DNA of 11,188 bases from an uncultured Spirochaetia bacterium (lineage in GTDB: Bacteria > Spirochaetota > UBA6919): contig CAJXGR010000078.1 of assembly GCA_913053665.1 (NCBI GenBank), positions 1 through 11,188 of the forward strand. Direction: 5' to 3'. Position numbers and translations under genes: made by a program. The notes beneath the pieces were generated by a model, which had not been told where the DNA came from, did not search any database, and saw nothing but the letters and a program-made list of their open reading frames with translations. The first letter of the stretch is position 1, and every line of letters starts with the position of its first letter. Positions 1 to 6,345 of this stretch are shown here, in pieces.

Positions 1-649
1 TGTCGTCAAGACCTTTTACACCAGCAGAAAATCCTGAGTCTATGACTGAGTCTTTCAAAAAGCTTTTGGTTAGAGTATTGACCAGTAAAGTTTCTTTGAG
101 ATTTTTGCCTCCCAGATAAAAGTATAGAGGTATTGAATTTAAGGCTTTGTAATACCCTGAACCAGCTTTAAGGGGAACGTAAAGATTGGCTGAGAGGAGT
201 ATAGGTGGTATATTCTTTAGATCTATCTTCAGATCATTAATTGTGTGGAAAAAAAAGGTGGATCCTGTTCCTGCAGGTAATTGGGAAAGTATTTTATTCA
301 CGGGATTTACTTTATCCTTTGTTTCAACGATTTTATTCGACTGCATAAAAGGCTTGTCCTTGTCCAATAGGTCAAGATAAGGCTCAAAGGTCTCTATAAA
401 CTGATCCACAGGCTCAAAGGGATTGCTTTCATACATGGTTTTCCACTCCTCCTCATCTTCCGGTTGGTGGAAAGCATAGATGAGGCTGATGAGAAATCTG
501 AGCACCGCTAAGTTATGCCCTGGAAAAGGAAACATCAGATCACGGTAGACGTCAGGCTGTCTGACAAAGTCACTGAGTGATATACATTTACTTTGATGAT
601 CCAAGGTCTCCACTTCTAACCACTTTTCATTTAATAAATTATAGGTCAT
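1..649 (-). CDS. cas8e: Cas8e (Cse1/CasA), type I-E Cascade large subunit, 5' part only
   Basis: This is the N-terminal 216 residues of the large subunit of type I-E Cascade, which in characterised systems recognises the PAM and recruits Cas3; the rest lies beyond the left edge. I translated it by hand. It opens MTYNLLNEKWLEV, matching the family's NLL..W.PV start, followed by ISLSDFV (about 23-29), NLAVLRFLISLIY (46-58), KPFMQ (99-103, E. coli HPFMQ) and LPAGTGSTFFFH (124-135), where the family has a Gly-rich 'G.TN..' segment. Near 178-192, YLGGKNLKETLLVNTL matches the 'G.DL..TLLLN.L' block. The CxxC zinc pair seen in many homologues is absent from the visible part, though some family members also lack it. 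The ATG overlaps the cas3 stop by 11 bases (ATGACCTATAA) and follows a very strong ribosome site, so translation is probably coupled to cas3. Family assignment is by motif recall, not a search. Confidence 0.85.
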   Translation of the reverse strand, partial: MTYNLLNEKWLEVETLDHQSKCISLSDFVRQPDVYRDLMFPFPGHNLAVLRFLISLIYAFHQPEDEEEWKTMYESNPFEPVDQFIETFEPYLDLLDKDKPFMQSNKIVETKDKVNPVNKILSQLPAGTGSTFFFHTINDLKIDLKNIPPILLSANLYVPLKAGSGYYKALNSIPLYFYLGGKNLKETLLVNTLTKSFLKDSVIDSGFSAGVKGLDD

Positions 650-3332
650 TTGAACCTCCTTTGATTTGAAATCCCAAATATGGGCTATACCTAATGTTCA
701 TGTCATCCTTGTATAATAATACATCGCTCGATTTAAAGTATGACAGTTTTTGATCTATTATTTTTTTTATTTGTTTTTCTAAGTCATGGAGTCTTTGATC
801 ATTCAGTTGGTGGAATTTGCTTTTTCTTAGACTGAGACTTGAATAGAATAAACTGTTCATTGTTTTAGCCTGTGACAAATCACTGGTTACAAGGATTTGA
901 TTATCTTGTAATTCAAAGAGTTTTTGATGGTCAGAGCTATAGATTTTATCCTCTCTTAGTGTTAGAAGGAGAAAGCTTATGGTCTCTTCTCCCAGTCTGG
1001 TAAGAGCTTTTATCTTATGAGCCTCATTAGAATCCTCATCGGCAAAGGCTTCTGTGTAAATCATTCTATCCGCTGATGCTTCGGGTAAATAAAATTGCTT
1101 GGCCTGACTGATCATATAGTCCTTTTCATCCATATCTTTTTTGGTCCACTCAGCAATTTGGGATTGGGTGAAGTCCAAAAGATACTCTCCCAAAGAGATC
1201 TGAAGGTCTTGTTCAGGAATAGGAGAGTCTGTATAGACCTGATCCACCAATTGCCTCGTTTCAGAAGGTGTTTTAAGTTGACTTTTACCTTCAAAAGCCA
1301 GCATAGTTTTCAGGATAATGGTATTCTGATAGACGTAAAATCCTGGAATCAGAGGATCAATCAGGAGCGTGAGAGATGGGGTATCCAATCCTTTGGGTCG
1401 TTGTCTGTTCTGATGACGATGTAAACGACCCACCCTCTGGATAATGAGATCAACAGGGGCAATATCTGAGATCATATAGTCGAAATCAAGGTCTAAACTC
1501 TGCTCAACCACCTGTGTCGCCACCACAAGCCCTTGGAGTGGTCGGTTTTTGCTATCTTTACCATAGCATTGAATCAATTTATCTTCTATGTTTTTTCTAT
1601 CATAAACTGTAAAAGCTGAGTGAAATGCTAATATATCGGTATCCTCATCCAGAGAGTCATTCAGATAAGAATAAAGTTCCTGGCATCGTCTCACAGTATT
1701 GGTAATCACACAAAGGCATCCACCATGCTGTATTTTGCTAAATACTAAGTTTTTAATACCCTCTAAGTCCTCAGATTCTTTGTAATCCAGACTTATAACC
1801 CTATTCATGACGGCATCCATTCCACCTATTTCCTGAACATCGTTGAGACAAGTAGTAATCAGCGGATACTCTTCAGAACTTAATTGAACAGACTGGCCTG
1901 AATAGCTTTTAATAAACTCTTTCTTTTTACTGAGTGGAAGGGTAGCAGAGAGTAGTATAACAGGCACATTCAAAGCTCCAAGCCATTCTAACAAACGGTT
2001 GATAATAGTATCCATGTAGGAGTCATAGGCATGGATCTCATCAAAGACCACAGCCCCCTTTGCAAGGCCAAAGAACTTGACAAAGAAATGTTTTATCTTG
2101 AGGGAAGCGGTCATAGCCTGATCCACCGTGCCAATTCCAAAAGATGAAAGAAGAGTTCTTTTAGAACTCCTCATCCATTCAGAGGAAACCACACTAGCTT
2201 CAGGATTAGTAGGGTCATTAAATGAGTTAGACGAACTTTTAAAGGTCTCCATATAACTATCTTTGATCCAACTGGATGAATGAGCTAACTCAAGGGTGAT
2301 TTGACCGTCTGGAACAAGTCTTTTAAGAAAATTATCTTTGATACGATCATAAAGAGCATTGGCTGTAGCTCTGGTTGGCAAAGCAAAATAGGCCCCTTGA
2401 ATGGCTCCTTTGCTCAGTAAGTCATAAAGCCATAAATAGGCGGCTTCTGTCTTCCCCTCTCCCGTTGGAGCTTCAACTATCACAAGGCCAGAGGGATTAG
2501 TCAGTCTATTCATTTCAGCTTGGATAGGTCTAAAGTCCAGTTGGAACACTTTATTAACCTCATTAAGTGCTGTATTTTTAACGCTATCAAGCAAACCACT
2601 ATCCTTTAAAACCTTTTTAGCTTTACTGCAGGAGTCATTAAAGTATTTTTGAAGATCAACTTTGTCACTGACATATTCAAAGTAATTGGTGTTGGATCCC
2701 AGCCAGTCACAGACAGAAATGAAGCCGGCTAAAAAAGCACTTCGGGCTAGAGTAGGACTTTGCATAATCTTAATCTTTGGAATGGGGAATAGTTCAGTGA
2801 TTTCGTTAATAAAGTCCAGACGGATTCCGTCTAAGTCGGCATCAAGCTCTTTTAGGTAGTCTTTTTTGACTGTTCTACCATAGTCACTGGGAGAATAAAA
2901 TCTCCCGTGATGGGCACAGCTTGCCATGAAGAGGGATTCCCAGAATAACGTTTCTTTTTCCTCAAGTGGATGAGGAAAGATTGTTAATTGATTCTTTTTT
3001 AGGCTTTGGTTCAACCAGAATGCTCCAAAGGCTCCGTGATCAAAGGGTTTGTGGTATAGAACAGGTTTTAGAGGAGTCTTTAATTGATTGACTGCTTCCA
3101 GAACCTTTTTCTGGAAACCATAAGAGAGTTTTCCAATGTCATGGATGGATGTTATCCAGGATATAAAGTTTATTATATCCTCTTCTGAAAGGACATTAAA
3201 AAGCTGTTGAAACTTCTTAATTAGTACTGGACTATTATTGAGCCAGGTGTGGGCAACGGATGCCACATCCAGAGAGTGGTATATTAATAAGTGAACCTTA
3301 GATTCTTTATATTTTCCCCAAAAACGAAACAT
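639..3332 (-). CDS. cas3: Cas3, CRISPR-associated HD nuclease / DExH helicase (type I-E)
   Basis: This enzyme unwinds and degrades target DNA after Cascade binds. Its 897 residues are the usual full length for type I-E Cas3. The HD nuclease domain covers about residues 1-225: H19, the HDIGK motif at 64-68, the HH pair at 141-142 and CDWLGS around D209, so all expected metal ligands look intact. The helicase shows Walker A APTGEGKTEA (288-297), DEIH (431-434), the SAT motif (462-464), VVEQSLDLDFD (608-618) and QRVGRLHRH (632-640), and an accessory C-terminal domain follows to 897. The next gene is cas8e, which fixes subtype I-E. The ATG at 3332 is preceded by GAGGAG six bases upstream, a good ribosome site. 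A MITE-like repeat lies upstream and may contribute promoter sequence. No frameshift or lost catalytic residue was seen, so it is probably functional. Confidence 0.96.
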   Translation of the reverse strand: MFRFWGKYKESKVHLLIYHSLDVASVAHTWLNNSPVLIKKFQQLFNVLSEEDIINFISWITSIHDIGKLSYGFQKKVLEAVNQLKTPLKPVLYHKPFDHGAFGAFWLNQSLKKNQLTIFPHPLEEKETLFWESLFMASCAHHGRFYSPSDYGRTVKKDYLKELDADLDGIRLDFINEITELFPIPKIKIMQSPTLARSAFLAGFISVCDWLGSNTNYFEYVSDKVDLQKYFNDSCSKAKKVLKDSGLLDSVKNTALNEVNKVFQLDFRPIQAEMNRLTNPSGLVIVEAPTGEGKTEAAYLWLYDLLSKGAIQGAYFALPTRATANALYDRIKDNFLKRLVPDGQITLELAHSSSWIKDSYMETFKSSSNSFNDPTNPEASVVSSEWMRSSKRTLLSSFGIGTVDQAMTASLKIKHFFVKFFGLAKGAVVFDEIHAYDSYMDTIINRLLEWLGALNVPVILLSATLPLSKKKEFIKSYSGQSVQLSSEEYPLITTCLNDVQEIGGMDAVMNRVISLDYKESEDLEGIKNLVFSKIQHGGCLCVITNTVRRCQELYSYLNDSLDEDTDILAFHSAFTVYDRKNIEDKLIQCYGKDSKNRPLQGLVVATQVVEQSLDLDFDYMISDIAPVDLIIQRVGRLHRHQNRQRPKGLDTPSLTLLIDPLIPGFYVYQNTIILKTMLAFEGKSQLKTPSETRQLVDQVYTDSPIPEQDLQISLGEYLLDFTQSQIAEWTKKDMDEKDYMISQAKQFYLPEASADRMIYTEAFADEDSNEAHKIKALTRLGEETISFLLLTLREDKIYSSDHQKLFELQDNQILVTSDLSQAKTMNSLFYSSLSLRKSKFHQLNDQRLHDLEKQIKKIIDQKLSYFKSSDVLLYKDDMNIRYSPYLGFQIKGGSNDL
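655..662 (-). promoter_or_regulatory. Strong ribosome binding site for cas8e inside cas3
   Basis: On the minus strand AAAGGAGG lies five bases before the cas8e ATG, within the last codons of cas3. It is close to a perfect anti-16S match. Together with the 11-base overlap it supports the chosen start and suggests that Cas8e is made at a high rate, coupled to or independent of Cas3. Confidence 0.8.
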
Positions 3333-3383
3333 TTCTTACTCCTCTGCTTCAATCGGATTTTCCTTCCTCTATCACCCTGAGTG

Positions 3384-3401
3384 TACTGAACTATACTGAA
3401 C
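3384..3401. repeat. Direct repeat TACTGAAC x2, 10-bp spacing
   Basis: TACTGAAC occurs at 3384-3391 and again at 3394-3401, about one helical turn apart, some 55-70 bp upstream of the cas3 ATG. The spacing would suit a regulator binding one DNA face, but the repeat overlaps the left end of the MITE-like element and may simply be part of it. Confidence 0.4.
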
Positions 3402-3512
3402 GGATTATGATTTGTCATAGTCCCCTTCGACAAGCTCAGGGAACAGATTGGCCGTTGAGCTTGTCGAAACGACCAAAAACGGGCATTTTAAAAACGTTTC
3501 AGTATATGTTCA
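3387..3512. mobile_element. MITE-like element with imperfect terminal inverted repeats
   Basis: The left end reads TGAACTATACTGAACGG (3387-3403). The right end (3494-3512) reads ACGTTTCAGTATATGTTCA. The reverse complement of the left end matches the right end except for two one-base indels and the outermost inner base. Between the ends lies a second perfect inverted repeat (3426-3468). No ORF fits inside and I saw no clear target-site duplication. It fills most of the spacer between the carbonic-anhydrase-like gene and cas3. Calling it a non-autonomous mobile element is inference; it could also be a REP-type repeat or a chance arrangement. Confidence 0.45.
3426..3468. repeat. Interrupted palindrome, 13-bp perfect arms
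   Basis: TTCGACAAGCTCA (3426-3438) is the exact reverse complement of TGAGCTTGTCGAA (3456-3468), with a 17-base loop between. I recall this core as a dispersed palindromic repeat in many unrelated bacterial genomes. No T-tract follows on either strand, so it is not a typical intrinsic terminator. It lies about 95 bp upstream of the cas3 start. Confidence 0.8.
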
Positions 3513-3519
3513 TTCATAG

Positions 3520-4074
3520 CTAGTTATAGGGGAGACGATTCTCTCTAGTGCCGGTGAAAGCCGGGATACCACTGGTCACATAGGCTTTCCACACTTCAAG
3601 ATACTTCTTGGATAGATAGGTATTGTATTCTATCTCCTTTTGAGTTAAAAGTCTCGTTAATTTAGCGGGTGACCCCGTGATGAGAGAGTCCTTTGGAAAG
3701 CTTTTACCGGGTGGAACAAGAGATCCCGCCCCAACCATGGAGTTCTCTCCAATCACAGAACCATCCATAATAATAGCTCCCATGCCAATGAGACAGTAAT
3801 TGCCAATCGTACAAGCATGAAGTGTGGCGTTATGACCTACCGTCACCCCTTTTCCCACAATGACTTTGAACTCATTGGACACGTGAAGCACTGAACTATC
3901 CTGGATATTCGTGTTTTCACCAATGATGATGTCATTAATATCCCCTCTCAAAATACTATTATGCCAAATGCTCACTCCTTTCTCAAGGATCACACGGCCC
4001 AGTATGTGAGCCCCCTCGGCAATGAATGTCTCTTCATGGACTTCAGGATGGCGTTTGCTAAAATCATAGGGCAT
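3520..4074 (-). CDS. Gamma-carbonic-anhydrase-like hexapeptide-repeat protein (PaaY/YrdA group)
   Basis: The 184-residue product has the left-handed beta-helix pattern of gamma-class carbonic anhydrases. Repeats such as ILGRVILEKGVSIW, IIGENTNIQDSSV and TIGNYCLIGMGAIIMDGSVIG run across about residues 22-140, with a helical C-terminus containing SPAKL. The likely zinc ligands are H64 (in VLHVS) and H81 and H86 (in VGHNATLH). Family members are cytoplasmic trimers that bind metal at the interfaces; some hydrate CO2, others have no proven activity, so the substrate is uncertain. The frame extends to a TTG at 4128, but that falls at the end of a palindrome and has no ribosome site. The ATG at 4074 has AAAGGAGT nine bases upstream and begins MPYDFSKRHP, typical of the family. 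It lies 113 bases after the cobA-hemD stop on the same strand, so co-transcription through the palindrome is possible. Confidence 0.88.
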   Translation of the reverse strand: MPYDFSKRHPEVHEETFIAEGAHILGRVILEKGVSIWHNSILRGDINDIIIGENTNIQDSSVLHVSNEFKVIVGKGVTVGHNATLHACTIGNYCLIGMGAIIMDGSVIGENSMVGAGSLVPPGKSFPKDSLITGSPAKLTRLLTQKEIEYNTYLSKKYLEVWKAYVTSGIPAFTGTRENRLPYN

Positions 4075-4082
4075 CTTTCCAG

Positions 4083-4090
4083 ACTCCTTT
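4083..4090 (-). promoter_or_regulatory. Ribosome binding site deciding the carbonic-anhydrase-like start
   Basis: AAAGGAGT on the minus strand sits eight to nine bases before the ATG at 4074. The longer frame starting with TTG at 4128 has no comparable site and would begin at the palindrome's edge, so the shorter protein is preferred. Confidence 0.75.
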
Positions 4091-4127
4091 GTGGTAGGGA
4101 TATGCGAATCACTGACGAGTTTGCCCA

Positions 4128-4170
4128 ATTGCCTGTAGGGGCAGGTTTAAAACCTGCCCCTACAGGCAAT
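4128..4170. repeat. Perfect 43-bp palindrome (21-bp arms, 1-base centre)
   Basis: Both arms carry TGTAGGGGCAGG in opposite orientation around the centre GGTTTAAAACC, and pairing is perfect from 4128 to 4170. I recall this 'TGTAGGGGC.GGTTT' palindrome as a dispersed repeat in several bacterial groups. It fills most of the 113-base gap between cobA-hemD and the carbonic-anhydrase-like gene. As RNA it would make a very stable hairpin, but no U-tract follows, so it may attenuate, stabilise or simply be a mobile repeat. Confidence 0.9.
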
Positions 4171-4187
4171 CATCATTACCGATTAAT

Positions 4188-6077
4188 CTAATGGACCATA
4201 GGACTTTTTGCTATATCTCTTAGAAACAGGTCTTTAATTCCATTAGTGGTAAAGGATTTAGCTTCCATTACATCTTCTATACCACGGTCTCTTAATGCCT
4301 GTGAGGTCTTTGACCCTATAGATACCGGTATGAATCGATGGTTTAGATCATAGAGACTCTTAAAATAGTACTCTACACTGGAGGAAGAGGTAAAGATAAT
4401 ATAATGGGCCTTAAAGTCAAGGATATCTTGTTGGGTAATCTCTGAAAGTTTTTTGGGGACGTTTTTATACAATATAAAATCATCGACAATCCCTTCCATC
4501 TCACGGATATAAGAACTCAGCACCCCTTTGGTCAGGCTACTCTTGGGAAAGAGAAAACGCTTTCCCTTTATATCCAATTGAGAAAGACTATCAATGATTC
4601 CATCCGTAGAGAAGCTATTTGGGACAATATCAGGGATAATACCCAGCTTTCTGAACTCCCCTTCTGTCTTTTTTCCCGTGACAATAATCTTCGGGAGCGT
4701 CCGGATGTCGATGTTGAGGGCTTTGAGGTCAGAGAGAAGGATGTCAATGGCGTTGCGACTGGTGATGACGATATAATCATAGTTGGACAGACCTTTTAAG
4801 TAGGGAGAGACTTGGTCTATCCTTTCAGGGACAAGATCGTATAATTCATAACCTCTGCAGTCTGCTCCCAGATCATTCAATAGATCACTTGTCTCAACGG
4901 AGAGCTTTTCAGAAGCAAACACCAATATCCTCATTCCATATAACGGCAGGTGTTCAAACCATTTAAGATGATTTCTTACCTGAACGTTTTCTCCAACCAC
5001 AATGAGAGTTGGAGATTTAAAGTCTTCTTTTTCTATAAGTGACTGGGCCTTATGGACCTCACTAAGAAAGACTCTTTGTCTGGGATAGGCTCCCGACTCA
5101 ATGAAAGCCACAGGGGCCTCCTGATAGGTGATGAGCTGAGCGAAATGATTCCAGTTACTTAAGGACATAAACAATATGGCCACAAGATCAGCTTCTAAAG
5201 CAAAGTTGATCTTCCGTGCGATCCGTTGATAGCACTCATGACTTTCCTCACACTCCCTTCTATAACCAGTAATCACAATGAAACCCGCATTATAATCCCT
5301 GTGAGTCAAAGGAATACCAGCATAACTCAAAGCACTGAGCATAGCGGAAATACCCGGAATCACCTCATAGTCTATCCCATAGGGGAGGAGGTACTCGCAT
5401 TCTTCCCCACCTCGCCCAAAGACAAAGGGATCTCCACCTTTTAGACGGACAACTTTCTTTTCCAGCAAGGCATAGCGTAAGATGGTCTCGTTGATATTGC
5501 CCTGGGACACGTGATTCTTCTTAATTCGTTTCCCATATTTTGTAAGAGGCACAATGAGAGTATGTTCCCCAGTATAGCTTTTTAGGATGTCTTGATCCAA
5601 TAGATAATCGGATATGACTACATCGGCCTCACTCACTCTCTTACGGCCTTTAACAGTAATAAGCTCCTTGTTTCCAGCTCCAGCCCCAATGAGCCACACC
5701 TTCCCAAAATAGGGGGAGAAGAGATCAATGAGATCTGTACGGTTCTTTAGAAACTTAAGAGCGTATTTATACTTGCCAAAGGGACTTTCAATAACTTCTT
5801 TTGATGGATCCTCGATCTGTACAATGTCCTTGAGCTTAGGCAAAGTGGTTGTTAAACAGGTTTTATCCTGAGTGGACTGAGGGACGATTCTCTGGTAGGA
5901 GCAGACAAACAAGTCAATTTCTGCGTCAGTCAACAGATGATTAATCTTCTCAGGGACGATGTCATTAAACGATTTAAAGTCCCATTGGATATGAGGGAGA
6001 TGGTGATTCAGAAAGCGATGGATGTCATTTGTTTGGTCCCGTTCTGTTTCTGAGATGCCGATTAAGAGGTGTTCCAT
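4188..6077 (-). CDS. cobA-hemD: Uroporphyrinogen-III C-methyltransferase / uroporphyrinogen-III synthase fusion with extra N-terminal domain
   Basis: This is a cytoplasmic bifunctional enzyme of tetrapyrrole synthesis. The HemD part cyclises hydroxymethylbilane to uroporphyrinogen III; the SUMT part adds two SAM-derived methyls to give precorrin-2 for siroheme, cobalamin or heme d1. Numbered from the ATG at 6077 (629 residues), SUMT spans about 127-375: GAGAGN (131-136, usually GAGPGD), D157, RLKGGDPFVFGRGGEE (211-226), PGISAM (241-246) and PLTHR (256-260). The WFEHLPLYGMRILVF junction typical of CobA-HemD fusions leads into HemD (about 380-629). The first 125 or so residues are extra; part (about 3-70) resembles HemC domain 1, including AEIDLFVCSYQRIVP where HemC has 'eiDlaVHSlKDvP', but without the usual lysine. 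A TTG at 6089 would add four residues; the ATG is preferred because AGGA lies one base from the TTG, too close to serve it. Ribosome sites are weak for both. Confidence 0.92.
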   Translation of the reverse strand: MEHLLIGISETERDQTNDIHRFLNHHLPHIQWDFKSFNDIVPEKINHLLTDAEIDLFVCSYQRIVPQSTQDKTCLTTTLPKLKDIVQIEDPSKEVIESPFGKYKYALKFLKNRTDLIDLFSPYFGKVWLIGAGAGNKELITVKGRKRVSEADVVISDYLLDQDILKSYTGEHTLIVPLTKYGKRIKKNHVSQGNINETILRYALLEKKVVRLKGGDPFVFGRGGEECEYLLPYGIDYEVIPGISAMLSALSYAGIPLTHRDYNAGFIVITGYRRECEESHECYQRIARKINFALEADLVAILFMSLSNWNHFAQLITYQEAPVAFIESGAYPRQRVFLSEVHKAQSLIEKEDFKSPTLIVVGENVQVRNHLKWFEHLPLYGMRILVFASEKLSVETSDLLNDLGADCRGYELYDLVPERIDQVSPYLKGLSNYDYIVITSRNAIDILLSDLKALNIDIRTLPKIIVTGKKTEGEFRKLGIIPDIVPNSFSTDGIIDSLSQLDIKGKRFLFPKSSLTKGVLSSYIREMEGIVDDFILYKNVPKKLSEITQQDILDFKAHYIIFTSSSSVEYYFKSLYDLNHRFIPVSIGSKTSQALRDRGIEDVMEAKSFTTNGIKDLFLRDIAKSPMVH

Positions 6078-6099
6078 AGCGATTTCCAAATCCTGCTGC

Positions 6100-6124
6100 C
6101 CCTTAAGATAATGATCTTTAAGGG
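6100..6124 (-). promoter_or_regulatory. Short hairpin in the cobA-hemD leader
   Basis: CCCTTAAGAT (6100-6109) pairs with ATCTTTAAGGG (6114-6124) with one bulged base and a four-base loop. On the minus strand the hairpin ends 22 bases before the ATG at 6077, next to the weak ribosome site. It could affect translation, but nothing marks it as a known riboswitch. Confidence 0.35.
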
Positions 6125-6171
6125 ATTAGTCAAGAGCTTTTCAGTGGGATTCTATGGCTTATCGTAGCCAA

Positions 6172-6201
6172 TGTAGAGACGCATGGCCATGCGTCTCTAC
6201 A
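6172..6201. repeat. Perfect 30-bp palindrome (15-bp arms, no spacer)
   Basis: TGTAGAGACGCATGG is followed directly by its reverse complement. I recall a 'GTAGAGACG.ATG...CGTCTCTAC' palindrome as a dispersed repeat, notably in cyanobacteria and environmental genomes. It sits in the 268-bp spacer between divergent cobA-hemD and the vWA gene. No T-tract is adjacent, and neither gene needs a terminator here. Confidence 0.88.
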
Positions 6202-6278
6202 GGTGACAAGTTATAAACTTTTAGACAACCTTCTATAAGTGAAACATTGCTTAGAAAATATTATTGTTTTTTATTGGT

Positions 6279-6308
6279 TTGGCAGTCTATTTTTGTTATA
6301 TTTAAGAT
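6279..6308 (+). promoter_or_regulatory. Possible sigma70-type promoter for the vWA-propeller operon
   Basis: TTGGCA (6279-6284) has five of six matches to the -35 consensus. The best -10 choices are TTTAAG (16-base spacer) or TAAGAT (18-base spacer), each four of six. The region is very AT-rich, and the start codon lies about 40 bases downstream. This is a weak prediction. Confidence 0.25.
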
Positions 6309-6345
6309 TCTTGTCTCTTCTAATTTTTGACATGAAGGTTATTAA

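Noticed and set aside
186..380. 64-residue plus-strand frame
   Set aside because: It lies wholly opposite cas8e, whose motifs are clear, and has no recognisable domain.
1095..1424. 109-residue plus-strand frame
   Set aside because: Antisense to the C-terminal part of cas3; no domain, and the cas3 frame is intact.
3426..3468. Inverted repeat considered as a rho-independent terminator for the carbonic-anhydrase-like gene
   Set aside because: The loop is 17 bases long and no U-tract follows on the minus strand; it is better explained as a dispersed repeat.
3333..3519. Search for a CRISPR array or leader next to cas3
   Set aside because: The spacer has no regularly spaced direct repeats of CRISPR length; the array, if present, must lie outside the window.
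4075..4128. N-terminal extension of the carbonic-anhydrase-like protein from a TTG at 4128
   Set aside because: The start is at the palindrome edge, has no ribosome site and adds 18 residues foreign to the family; the ATG at 4074 has a good site.
6327..6332. Perfect -35 hexamer TTGACA upstream of the vWA gene
   Set aside because: It is only 13 bases before the start codon, so the matching -10 box would fall inside the coding region.
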